Origin: an uncultured Robinsoniella sp. | GTDB taxonomy: Bacteria > Bacillota > Clostridia > Lachnospirales > Lachnospiraceae | NCBI GenBank assembly: GCA_900540475.1 | Contig: UQGG01000081.1 | Coordinates: 1 to 23,834 of the forward strand | Reading direction: 5' to 3' | Length of the DNA stretch: 23,834 nucleotides | In this document: piece after piece, positions 1 to 5,938 of the stretch | How positions within the stretch are numbered: position 1 is the first letter of the stretch | How the letters are laid out: every line of letters starts with the position of its first letter | The notes under the pieces: generated by a model | What the model was told of the DNA's origin: nothing | The model's database searches: none | Seen by the model: only the letters and a program-made list of their open reading frames with translations | Translations under genes and position numbers: made by a program

Positions 1-140
1 TGAACCGAGAAATGCATCAGGATTTCTCGGTGAATGCCCGCGTGCCGCCAAAAAGCGCTTCGGAAAGGTTAGAAAATACCAGTTCTGCGGCCAGCTGACG
101 GAGCCCATACCAATTTCCCACGCCCACCTTTCCGTACACT
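1..140 (-). ncRNA. Candidate structured noncoding RNA (3' part), identity unproven
   Basis: No convincing protein is seen here. On the minus strand the block could fold into a 9-bp perfect helix, formed by 126-134 (ACCTTTCCG on plus) with 61-69 (CGGAAAGGT). Downstream of it is a 10-bp hairpin (4-13 with 22-31) placed like a terminator at the window edge. The enclosed 56 nt are GC-rich, unlike the AT-rich DNA beside it. The RNA could begin near 235, after the GIY-YIG-like gene. The fold and the lack of a good start codon suggest an RNA gene. One family to test first is the raiA RNA of Firmicutes, but that is a guess from general appearance. A fragment of a decayed coding gene remains possible. 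Confidence 0.35.
4..31 (-). terminator. Terminator-like hairpin at left edge
   Basis: A perfect 10-bp stem (ACCGAGAAAT with ATTTCTCGGT) encloses an 8-nt loop. On the minus strand it closes the candidate RNA. Whether a U-tract follows cannot be seen because the window ends three bases later. Confidence 0.45.
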
Positions 141-258
141 ACCTATCATTTACAAAGCGTCCTTCCTCAGCGAAACCCAAATATAAGGCATTTAATAGAA
201 CACTATAAAACGTTCGCTCTAGTATGCCAGACCTGCTGCGTTAAATTCATCGATTCTT

Positions 259-603
259 TTATCTCCAGATTTTCTTCGCCCGGGGATCTGCCGCCATACA
301 TTTATCCCGCAGTGCCTCCAGCTCTGCCGCATGGTCTGCGCGGGGATCTTCATATTTCAGAATTTTAAGAACCGAGCATTCAAAACTATCTGCACCATAT
401 TTATTCCAAAGCTCCTGCAGGACCTTGTTGGGATGTCCATCAGACAACAACTTAAACCTGTTACTGTTAAAGTCCGCTTTTGTATCTTTGGAAATTCCTA
501 AAAAAGCCTCGCCGGTATCTTTGCACCGCAGAGAAATCACCCCCATTTCGGGCATACGATTTTTATATTCCTCCAGAAGCTGCTTTTTTTTCATTATATC
601 CAT
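259..603 (-). CDS. Small GIY-YIG nuclease-like protein
   Basis: Encodes about 114 residues. The N-terminal half has a GIY-YIG-like layout: a short strand (MGVISLRC), a second strand (AFLGIS), a conserved Arg in FNSNRFKLL, then QELWNKYG and a Glu in AELEALRDKC. The canonical YIG tripeptide is not intact, so nuclease activity is uncertain. Similar short proteins in Lachnospiraceae are usually named GIY-YIG family proteins; that rests on general knowledge, not a search. The start is set by GAGGTG at 610-615, giving 6 nt to the ATG at 603; the ATG at 606 is only 3 nt away. The upstream extension to 678 has no ribosome site. The gene stands alone, convergent to nothing and divergent from the lipoprotein genes. 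Confidence 0.6.
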   Translation of the reverse strand: MDIMKKKQLLEEYKNRMPEMGVISLRCKDTGEAFLGISKDTKADFNSNRFKLLSDGHPNKVLQELWNKYGADSFECSVLKILKYEDPRADHAAELEALRDKCMAADPRAKKIWR

Positions 604-622
604 CATTATCACCTCTTTTCTG

Positions 623-666
623 ATTGTACCCCAATTTATTTTGAAAGGCAATCTACGCTCCGTAGA
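623..666 (-). promoter_or_regulatory. Promoter and dyad upstream of the GIY-YIG-like gene
   Basis: On the minus strand TTGCCT (646-651) lies 17 nt before TACAAT (623-628), a reasonable sigma-A promoter. Directly upstream is an inverted repeat, TCTACG-CTC-CGTAGA (652-666), which could be an operator. The regulator is unknown. Confidence 0.45.
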
Positions 667-766
667 CCTGTCAAACAATTACACACTCTAAAATAGATAT
701 ATTCATACCAGAAAATAGATTGCACATATAAAAATTGATAAAATGAATTCAAAACACGCACGAAAC

Positions 767-815
767 CTGCATTTCAATACAAATCTGTTCTGCAAGATTT
801 TAAATCATATATAAT
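767..815 (+). promoter_or_regulatory. Shared promoter element, copy A
   Basis: ATTTCAATAC at 771-780 is followed after 27 nt by TATATAAT at 808-815. No -35 hexamer is seen 17 nt upstream of the -10, so the upstream box may bind an activator. It drives the first lipoprotein gene. Six more copies follow, five with the same spacing. A small hairpin (AACAGG with CCTGTT, 854-874) sits in the leader. Confidence 0.7.
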
Positions 816-894
816 ATAATTATTTCTATATTTATAAGAAATCACGATAAGACAACAGGCATCATAAACCTGTTTGAAATGAAAAGGAGAGAAT

Positions 895-1776
895 ATGAAA
901 AAGAACTTATGGAAATACGGATGTACTTTATTAGCAGGCAGTTTTCTGATTCTAAACATAACAGGATGCGGAAAGGTAACTGCAGAATCACTTATGAATT
1001 CCATGTCAGAAAACATGTCAAAAGTAAAGGATTATAAAATTGATATGTCGGCAGATCTAAAAGCCAGCGGATCCATGAGCGGAGTCACGCTGGATGTCCA
1101 GGCAGGTCTGGATATGGCACTTCAATTAAATCTAGATCCACAGATCCTGTATACAGATGGTAATATTTGGTTCAAAGCACTGGGTATGGAGCAGAAAATA
1201 GATATTGCGTCCTACTCCATGAAAGAAGATCCGGATATCATCAGTTATTTTCAAATCGGAACATCTGAATGGAAAAAGAACTCCATTACCAATCCAGAAA
1301 ATAACCCCGACGTAAATATATATAATGAACTCAAAGATTTGTCTGTCAATTTAGAACTGGAGGATCATACATCCCAGGTAGAAGACATAGAATGCTACAA
1401 ACTCAAAGGTCTTTTGGATACGAACGCCTTACGTAAAATGACGGATTCACTATATGATCAATTCGATGAAGCTGCCGATATTTATAAAGATGTTGACTGG
1501 GCAGGAATCGAAATACCCATAGAATTCTACGTTTCTAAAAAAGAAAAAATGCCTGTTAAAATAAGCGTGGAATTAAAACCATTATTAATGGGACTGATGA
1601 AATCATTTGAAGACCAGAAAGACCTGAACATAAACTGTGATCACTTAACATTGAACTTTATTTATAGTTCTTTCGGAGAGATTGGTACGATTTCTCTCCC
1701 ACAGGAAATTAAAGATATTCAGACAGAAAAGAGTTCGGAAGCCATAACTTCAGAAACAGAAAATATTACAGCATAG
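895..1776 (+). CDS. Lipoprotein, DUF6612/LolA-fold-like, paralog 1
   Basis: A 293-residue secreted lipoprotein. Residues 1-24 form a signal peptide (Lys start, hydrophobic core) with lipobox NITGC, Cys25 being the lipidation site. The mature part has alternating beta-type segments ending with MPVKISVEL, SFGEIGTISLP and a Ser/Glu-rich tail. This layout resembles LolA/LprG-fold lipoproteins of Firmicutes such as the DUF6612 group, which may carry hydrophobic ligands or act at the cell surface; the ligand is unknown. The ATG has AAGGAG upstream. It is a tandem paralog of the next gene: both share ESL..SMSENMSK and YKIDM near the N-terminus and IP.EFY near the C-terminus. Each has its own copy of the shared promoter. 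Confidence 0.75.
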   Translation: MKKNLWKYGCTLLAGSFLILNITGCGKVTAESLMNSMSENMSKVKDYKIDMSADLKASGSMSGVTLDVQAGLDMALQLNLDPQILYTDGNIWFKALGMEQKIDIASYSMKEDPDIISYFQIGTSEWKKNSITNPENNPDVNIYNELKDLSVNLELEDHTSQVEDIECYKLKGLLDTNALRKMTDSLYDQFDEAADIYKDVDWAGIEIPIEFYVSKKEKMPVKISVELKPLLMGLMKSFEDQKDLNINCDHLTLNFIYSSFGEIGTISLPQEIKDIQTEKSSEAITSETENITA

Positions 1777-1797
1777 ACAATATAACTTTACGAAAAT

Positions 1798-1828
1798 AGC
1801 AGAAGACAACTATGTTCTTCTGCTTTTC
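1798..1828 (+). terminator. Terminator after lipoprotein 1
   Basis: A 9-bp perfect stem (AGCAGAAGA with TCTTCTGCT), a 9-nt loop and a following T-run, 22 nt after the stop codon. It separates the two lipoprotein genes into independent units. Confidence 0.75.
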
Positions 1829-1860
1829 TGTCTCTATTTGCACATTTTATGTTATAAAAT

Positions 1861-1909
1861 GTGCATTTCAATACACTCCCGATCAGAACACAAATAAATC
1901 ATATATAAT
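1861..1909 (+). promoter_or_regulatory. Shared promoter element, copy B
   Basis: ATTTCAATAC at 1865-1874, then 27 nt, then TATATAAT at 1902-1909. The expected start is about 65 nt before the second lipoprotein gene. Confidence 0.7.
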
Positions 1910-1982
1910 GATTATCATGTGTTCTTTCTGTCTTAAGAATACAATCACCCCTGGAAAAGGGAAAGTCAAAGGAGAAAAAAGT

Positions 1983-2840
1983 ATGAAAAAGAAATTTGTA
2001 AAAGTTAGCTGTGCGATCTTAGGGAGCAGTATTTTAATTTTAAGCATGGCAGGATGCGGTAAAACAACATCAGAATCACTTCTAAAATCCATGTCCGAAA
2101 ATATGTCGAAAGAAGAAAACTATAAAATAGACATGCTTATGGACTTGAAAGCCGGCGGCACTGTTCAGGGAATATCGGTGGATGTTACCATGAATATGGA
2201 TATGGGAATGAAGGTAAACACAGATCCTGAAATCATACATGCCGAAGGGAGTATGGCTTTGGGAATGCTTGGTATGGATCAGACATCTCCAATAGAAGTA
2301 TATACGGTCAGGGACGGTGATAACACAATTTCCTACACCAAAACAGGAGAAGAGGGCTGGACAAAAGAAGTTCAAAAAGATCTGGATAAAAGCCTGAATG
2401 CTTATGAATTTAAAGAGTTTGAAAAACTGGCAGCAAGTCTGGAACTGGAAAAGAATACCACTGATCTGGAAGGTGTGGAATGCTATGCATTAAAGGGTGT
2501 CCTGGACGGCGAAGCATTGAGCACAATTCTGGACTCTGCATTAAGTGCAATGAACGATTCTGCCGAGATCATGGGAGATGCAGATTGGACAGCTATTAAA
2601 ATTCCGGTAGAATTTTATATAGCAAAAAAAGATTCCATGCCGGTAAAAATGACGCTTGATTTGCAGACTATGATGTTAGAAGCCATGAAATCAGCGGGTG
2701 CACAGGAAGATGTGGAATTCAACTGTGAGTCCTGTACTTTTGATCTTAAATTTGGGTCTTTTGGCGAAGTAGAAGCCATTACGCTTCCGGATGATATCAA
2801 AAACTCTGCTGTAGAAAAAACTGAGGACAGCGTAGCTTAG
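1983..2840 (+). CDS. Lipoprotein, DUF6612/LolA-fold-like, paralog 2
   Basis: A 285-residue lipoprotein with signal peptide and lipobox SMAGC (Cys25). It shares most framework positions with the preceding gene, including the Cys25 position, SMSENMSK, NYKIDM and the C-terminal FGS-FGE block. The first gene has longer loops near its middle. The ATG at 1983 is chosen because AAAGGAG lies just upstream and the signal peptide starts there. An in-frame extension back to 1812 runs through promoter B and terminator 1 and is rejected. The likely role is the same surface function as paralog 1 with changed specificity; this is inference. Confidence 0.75.
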   Translation: MKKKFVKVSCAILGSSILILSMAGCGKTTSESLLKSMSENMSKEENYKIDMLMDLKAGGTVQGISVDVTMNMDMGMKVNTDPEIIHAEGSMALGMLGMDQTSPIEVYTVRDGDNTISYTKTGEEGWTKEVQKDLDKSLNAYEFKEFEKLAASLELEKNTTDLEGVECYALKGVLDGEALSTILDSALSAMNDSAEIMGDADWTAIKIPVEFYIAKKDSMPVKMTLDLQTMMLEAMKSAGAQEDVEFNCESCTFDLKFGSFGEVEAITLPDDIKNSAVEKTEDSVA

Positions 2841-2974
2841 CATTAGGGTAAGGAAACAGACACGTCTTTTCCCAGCCCAGTCTCCACCAAACGTTCATTT
2901 TCCGTTTTCAATGTAACTCTCACAAGTAAAACAGGCAATAATTTTTACACTTTTCGTATTTTGTTACAGAAAAT

Positions 2975-3023
2975 CTACATTTTAATACAAACATGCTCTA
3001 ACTGTATTTAATTTGTGTATAAT
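2975..3023 (+). promoter_or_regulatory. Shared promoter element, copy C
   Basis: ATTTTAATAC at 2979-2988, then 27 nt, then TGTATAAT at 3016-3023. The 134 bases before it, after lipoprotein 2, hold no gene and no convincing terminator. Confidence 0.65.
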
Positions 3024-3054
3024 AATGATTGCTTAGTATTACATGATTCCCATC

Positions 3055-3076
3055 CCGCAGCTCCCACAAGCTGCGG
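3055..3076 (+). other. Leader hairpin C
   Basis: A perfect 8-bp GC stem (CCGCAGCT with AGCTGCGG) and a 6-nt loop CCCACA, starting 31 nt after the -10. No T-run follows, so it is not a standard terminator. The GCTTAGTATT tract before it recurs before hairpin D. Confidence 0.6.
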
Positions 3077-3247
3077 CGGGTACTCCCAGCAGCAGTATTT
3101 TCTATATCAAATCTGTTATCCCTCTTTACTGTATCTTCTTACTCCTACTCCTTTTATCACTACACCTCATATTTTTCAAACATTTAACTGACCATAAGTT
3201 TTTAGCTGCATTCGTTGTCAATACAGAAAGGACATCCCACGAAATCC

Positions 3248-3808
3248 ATGGAAAACGTAAATTCCTCCCATACAGGCAATGCCGTAAATTGTATTATTTT
3301 TATCTTCTTTATTTTGATCTTAATTGTCGCATTCAGCCATGATTTAGTGATACAGATCTTTATCCACAAGCAAATAGAAATACCCTATGTTGAGATAGAT
3401 TATAACGACAGAGACCTCATATCGAATCTACATTTATATGAACAGATCTCTTTTATTACCCTGCTTCCTGCCGCATTTATGTTAGAACGCAAAAATATGT
3501 TTTTGGAGCTTCTGTTATATGGAGTTTCTTTTTGCACGGCGTTGCTGTTAATCCGTATTCCAAGCCAGTATATTGATGAACGGATCAGTGACACAATACT
3601 GCGTATGCAATGCTACAGCCAGCTGCAATTAACCATATTCATGGTATTTGTTTTGACACTGTTCTTTTGGATTGCCACCAGATTATTTCTGAAGAATGCT
3701 CTAATCGAAGAGGGAACCATCAGTACGCCGAAAAGAATTATTATTCTGGCTGTTATGTGCGTGATGTGGATTTCTCCCCTGTTGGCTGCCTTTATTATGG
3801 ATTCATAA
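3248..3808 (+). CDS. Integral membrane protein, function unknown
   Basis: 186 residues with about five hydrophobic segments: residues 14-38, 68-81, 86-105, 128-148 and 164-184. A polar stretch rich in acidic residues (about 45-62) lies between the first two. No family is recognised. The ATG at 3248 is the first in frame after the hydrophilic leader. Its upstream GAAAGGA is 16 nt away, too far to be ideal, and a TTG at 3215 is an alternative start. The gene lies about 170 nt downstream of hairpin C in the unit driven by promoter C. Short Ser/Asn-rich N-terminus, no signal peptide cleavage site. An overlapping frame at 3043-3342 is considered spurious. Confidence 0.55.
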   Translation: MENVNSSHTGNAVNCIIFIFFILILIVAFSHDLVIQIFIHKQIEIPYVEIDYNDRDLISNLHLYEQISFITLLPAAFMLERKNMFLELLLYGVSFCTALLLIRIPSQYIDERISDTILRMQCYSQLQLTIFMVFVLTLFFWIATRLFLKNALIEEGTISTPKRIIILAVMCVMWISPLLAAFIMDS

Positions 3809-3812
3809 AAAT

Positions 3813-3899
3813 GGTTAAACAGATTCGCCCCAAAAGGTTGATTTTGTGTATAGAAAAGAGAACATTTGGCTTAAAATCCAGCTCTGTTTATCCTTTTTT
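3813..3899 (+). terminator. Possible long-loop terminator after the membrane protein
   Basis: GGTTAAACAGA (3813-3823) can pair with TCTGTTTATCC (3883-3893) with one mismatch, followed by a run of six T. The 59-nt loop is unusually long, so this is tentative. Confidence 0.35.
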
Positions 3900-3918
3900 A
3901 TAGTCTATGGCATAAATA

Positions 3919-3967
3919 TATCATTTTAGTACAAATATGAATCAAACAAATCATATTACTGTATAAT
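3919..3967 (+). promoter_or_regulatory. Shared promoter element, copy D
   Basis: ATTTTAGTAC at 3923-3932, then 27 nt, then TGTATAAT at 3960-3967. It lies in the 400-nt gene-free stretch 3809-4209, which otherwise holds the possible terminator, hairpin D and an AT-rich leader in which nothing else is seen. Confidence 0.65.
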
Positions 3968-3992
3968 AAACAGTGCTTAGTATTTATACAAA

Positions 3993-4023
3993 TCCCACCG
4001 CAGTACCACACGCTGCAGTGGGA
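3993..4023 (+). other. Leader hairpin D
   Basis: TCCCAC pairs with GTGGGA, then a C/A mismatch, then GCAG with CTGC; the 9-nt loop is TACCACACG. It begins 26 nt after the -10. Both the sequence before it (GCTTAGTATT) and the CCACA loop core match hairpin C. Confidence 0.55.
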
Positions 4024-4209
4024 TTCTCCCCTTTATTCCAAATCATGATATCTTAAAATAATTCAATTTTCTGACTTTCCCATCGAAACAACTTGTAAAT
4101 CCAGTTTTCATCATCTATAATACAATTCATAAACCTATTACAGGATAAAAGCAATAATTCTATAGCTTATAAACCGCTTATTAAAAGCTATCATAAGGAG
4201 AAGTGATTT

Positions 4210-4785
4210 ATGAAATGTGTAATCTGTGGAAACGAAAAAAGTATTTTTTCCGTACTTGGTCTTGAAGGAAGCATATGCAGAAGGTGCAATGAACACCTGA
4301 ATATGTATACCTATGATAGTCCGACAATTGCAAAAGCATATTTTGACAAGGTTTCAGAAACCAGCGAATTAACGCCGGATGCAAAACGCTTTCTGGAACT
4401 AAAATACAGGGAACATCAAAGTGAAATATCGGAATTTGATGTGGAAAATGCGAAAAAAAAGATTTCTTTGGATAAGCCCTTGGATACTGATAATGAAAGT
4501 ACGAACAAAGAAACAAATGACGGTAAAAAAGAACAAAATGTAATGCTGAAATCTTCCCAGCCATATCCGGAATTTGAAACGCACAACTCTTATGATTGCA
4601 GTCTGGAATATAAAGCATTCCATCGAGAATTAGCTAATATTGAAAAAAAACTGGAAGACCAGTACAACAGTGTAAGAACTATCAAAAATATATTGATATT
4701 CTTTGCAGTTTTAACCGGAATCGGATTAGTGGGGACATTTATTTATGTTGCCCAGATTATAAGCGCTTTAAATAAAGTATTTTAA
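4210..4785 (+). CDS. Zinc-ribbon protein with C-terminal membrane anchor, function unknown
   Basis: 191 residues. The N-terminus has two CxxC knuckles (Cys3/Cys6 in CVIC and Cys23/Cys26 in CRRC), spaced as in a zinc ribbon. The middle (about 60-130) is polar, acidic and low in structure. A likely short coiled coil (LANIEKKLEDQYNSVRTIKN) precedes a single membrane segment around 160-185. The layout suggests a tail-anchored sensor or adaptor with the zinc ribbon in the cytoplasm; this is inference and no family is recognised. The ATG has AAGGAG 9 nt upstream. It belongs to the unit of promoter D and hairpin D, with a leader of about 230 nt. Confidence 0.65.
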   Translation: MKCVICGNEKSIFSVLGLEGSICRRCNEHLNMYTYDSPTIAKAYFDKVSETSELTPDAKRFLELKYREHQSEISEFDVENAKKKISLDKPLDTDNESTNKETNDGKKEQNVMLKSSQPYPEFETHNSYDCSLEYKAFHRELANIEKKLEDQYNSVRTIKNILIFFAVLTGIGLVGTFIYVAQIISALNKVF

Positions 4786-4797
4786 ATGGCAGGAATG

Positions 4798-4816
4798 AAT
4801 TTTCAAACACGCTCTA
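4798..4816 (+). repeat. 19-bp dispersed repeat, copy 1
   Basis: AATTTTCAAACACGCTCTA occurs here, 12 nt after the zinc-ribbon gene, and again at 10677-10695 at the end of cysA, in the same orientation on the window. The identity stops at the next base on both sides. Confidence 0.7.
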
Positions 4817-4836
4817 AACAATCCATACCAAAAAAC

Positions 4837-4886
4837 TTACCTTTTAATACAAACATTCCCACAACACACTGACAATCATATATAAT
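4837..4886 (+). promoter_or_regulatory. Shared promoter element, copy E
   Basis: CTTTTAATAC at 4841-4850, then 28 nt, then TATATAAT at 4879-4886. It is the only copy with 28 rather than 27 nt and the only one whose box starts with C. Confidence 0.6.
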
Positions 4887-4916
4887 GAACCTCGAATTTC
4901 GTTATTCACAAACTCG

Positions 4917-4987
4917 GCTCCGCAGCTTCCTCCAACTCTGCGGAGCAACTCCATTTTGCCTGGCTCCGGGGGAATGCCTCCGGAGCC
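4917..4987 (+). other. Two consecutive leader hairpins E1 and E2
   Basis: E1: GCTCCGCAG (4917-4925) pairs perfectly with CTGCGGAGC (4938-4946), loop 12 nt, 31 nt after the -10. E2: GGCTCCGG (4962-4969) pairs perfectly with CCGGAGCC (4980-4987), loop 10 nt. Both lie in the leader of the next gene. No long T-run follows either, so readthrough into the gene is expected. Confidence 0.6.
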
Positions 4988-5033
4988 GGTATATCATAAA
5001 ATCAAAATCCCTTATAATCTCCAGGAGGTTTCC

Positions 5034-5492
5034 GTGAAATTTAATCCCCCCATACTACTGACAAAAGAAAACTGCACCTGCCAAAGAATACAAAGTTTTG
5101 CTTCCTCTTTTATCAAGCATTATTCTTTTAAAGGAAATTTTGACTACTCCTTCCAAAGCCTAAACCAGCTGGACCAGATCCTAAAATCAATGCCCCCATA
5201 TGCTAAATTTAACCCTGCATTCCGCCAAAATACTAAGATTTTATTCGGCTGCTATATTCTGGAAACAGCCAGACGTTCTTACGGCGGAAGATATAAATGG
5301 TGGGAGATAAAAGAATTGCCCATACTCCTGTCCGGTGAGCCGCAAAATGCAATCGGTATTGCTCCTTTTGACAAAGTGTTAGAACGAATGGTGTCTGACA
5401 GATCTGAATCAATTCCCGAATACTTTCAAAAATATATAAGCATGATGGAGAAAGCCCGGACAGAAAGTGGCCTTTCTTGTATTATACACTGA
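5034..5492 (+). CDS. Hypothetical small protein, weak resemblance to DUF3806-type domains
   Basis: 152 residues, no signal peptide or membrane segment. The central block (FGCYILETARRSYGGRYKWW) followed by IGIAPFDKVLERM and a helix ending EYFQKYI recalls the G.YLGE...GG.W pattern of DUF3806-like and some immunity-type domains. The resemblance is by eye only and no function is assigned. The GTG start at 5034 is chosen because CAGGAGG lies 6 nt upstream. An in-frame ATG at 4956 would start inside hairpin region E and has no ribosome site. It is the last gene of the promoter array, and its stop is about 30 nt before promoter F. Confidence 0.55.
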   Translation: MKFNPPILLTKENCTCQRIQSFASSFIKHYSFKGNFDYSFQSLNQLDQILKSMPPYAKFNPAFRQNTKILFGCYILETARRSYGGRYKWWEIKELPILLSGEPQNAIGIAPFDKVLERMVSDRSESIPEYFQKYISMMEKARTESGLSCIIH

Positions 5493-5521
5493 TATTAGAG
5501 CGGAAACTGATAACCCAAAAC

Positions 5522-5570
5522 CTGCATTTCAATACAATTCTACTCCATCAGAACACATTTGTTATATAAT
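5522..5570 (+). promoter_or_regulatory. Shared promoter element, copy F
   Basis: CTGCATTTCAATAC (box at 5526-5535), then 27 nt, then TATATAAT at 5563-5570. There is no gene downstream before copy G. Its first 14 bases equal those of copies A and G. Confidence 0.7.
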
Positions 5571-5576
5571 GGAGAT

Positions 5577-5640
5577 GTATCTCATATCAATAACTGTAAA
5601 GATGCTCCACGGCAGGTAAGAAACCGTGGAGCATCTAAAG
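5577..5640 (+). ncRNA. Candidate short hairpin RNA of unit F
   Basis: Promoter F is followed 30 nt later by a perfect 13-bp stem (AGATGCTCCACGG, 5600-5612, with CCGTGGAGCATCT, 5624-5636) and an 11-nt loop. Only about 25 bases separate it from promoter G. No reading frame with a ribosome site is present, so if transcribed the product should be a short RNA. The stem lacks a T-run, so the 3' end is uncertain. Confidence 0.45.
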
Positions 5641-5661
5641 TGAAATCTCATGCCATAAAAA

Positions 5662-5710
5662 CTGCATTTCAATACATACCGGAACACAAAACGCTGAAAT
5701 TATATATAAT
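5662..5710 (+). promoter_or_regulatory. Shared promoter element, copy G
   Basis: CTGCATTTCAATAC (box at 5666-5675), then 27 nt, then TATATAAT at 5703-5710. It is followed at once by a terminator, so it can only yield a very short transcript unless antitermination occurs. Confidence 0.65.
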
Positions 5711-5720
5711 GAAAGTGCAG

Positions 5721-5754
5721 TCAAAAACCCCGCTGCGAGCAGCGGGGTTTTTGA
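5721..5754 (+). terminator. Strong terminator in unit G
   Basis: A perfect 14-bp stem (TCAAAAACCCCGCT with AGCGGGGTTTTTGA), 6-nt loop, with A-rich and T-rich arms, so it can act in both directions. It begins about 10 nt after the -10, near the expected transcription start. Confidence 0.75.
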
Positions 5755-5815
5755 CCCTCGCGGCAGTCGCCAAATGGACGCGCCAGCGTGTCCGTTTGGC
5801 TCGTTGCTCGCGGGA
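5755..5815. repeat. Structured palindromic element (REP-like)
   Basis: GCCAAATGGAC (5769-5779) pairs with GTCCGTTTGGC (5790-5800) through one G-U wobble, and the stem continues to a CCAG tetraloop. CTCGCG (5757-5762) pairs with CGCGGG (5809-5814) outside it. It is far more GC-rich than its surroundings and is not part of any gene. It may be a dispersed extragenic repeat or a structured RNA; a genome-wide search would decide. The whole gap 5493-5938 holds only units F and G, this element and the next terminator. Confidence 0.5.
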
Positions 5816-5866
5816 ATAAACTTCTTTATCATTTTATTAACTCTGTTTACAGAGAACTCTCTTTTC

Positions 5867-5901
5867 AAATACCCCGGAGCCAGCCAACCTCCGGGGTATT
5901 T
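5867..5901 (-). terminator. Terminator of the cys operon
   Basis: A perfect 13-bp stem (AAATACCCCGGAG with CTCCGGGGTATTT) and a 9-nt loop, 38 nt beyond the cysN stop. The symmetric arms could also stop plus-strand transcription from the promoter array. Confidence 0.8.
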
Positions 5902-5938
5902 CAGATTTTGTATTTTTCTGCAAAACTACTATACCAGT

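Noticed and set aside
2..208. Open frame on plus running in from the left edge
   Set aside because: It has no recognisable domain, odd composition (runs of Pro, Lys, Ser), and it overlaps the long-range RNA helix and hairpin; judged a chance frame.
3043..3342. 99-codon frame with a hydrophobic stretch after promoter C
   Set aside because: No ribosome site, starts before and spans hairpin C, and overlaps the better membrane-protein gene in another frame.
3055..4987. Leader hairpins as integron attC sites
   Set aside because: They are too short, perfectly paired, precede rather than follow genes, lack the attC core sites, and no integrase is present.
3055..5636. Hairpins C, D, E and F as ordinary terminators
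   Set aside because: None is followed by a T-run, and C, D and E lie upstream of genes in the same unit.
767..5710. Repeated boxes considered as a CRISPR array
   Set aside because: Only a short box and a -10 recur, at intervals of about 0.1-1.1 kb with genes between; there are no regular spacers and no cas genes.
5559..5868. Frames on both strands across hairpins F, G and the palindrome
   Set aside because: They are created by stem repeats, lack ribosome sites and have no protein-like pattern.
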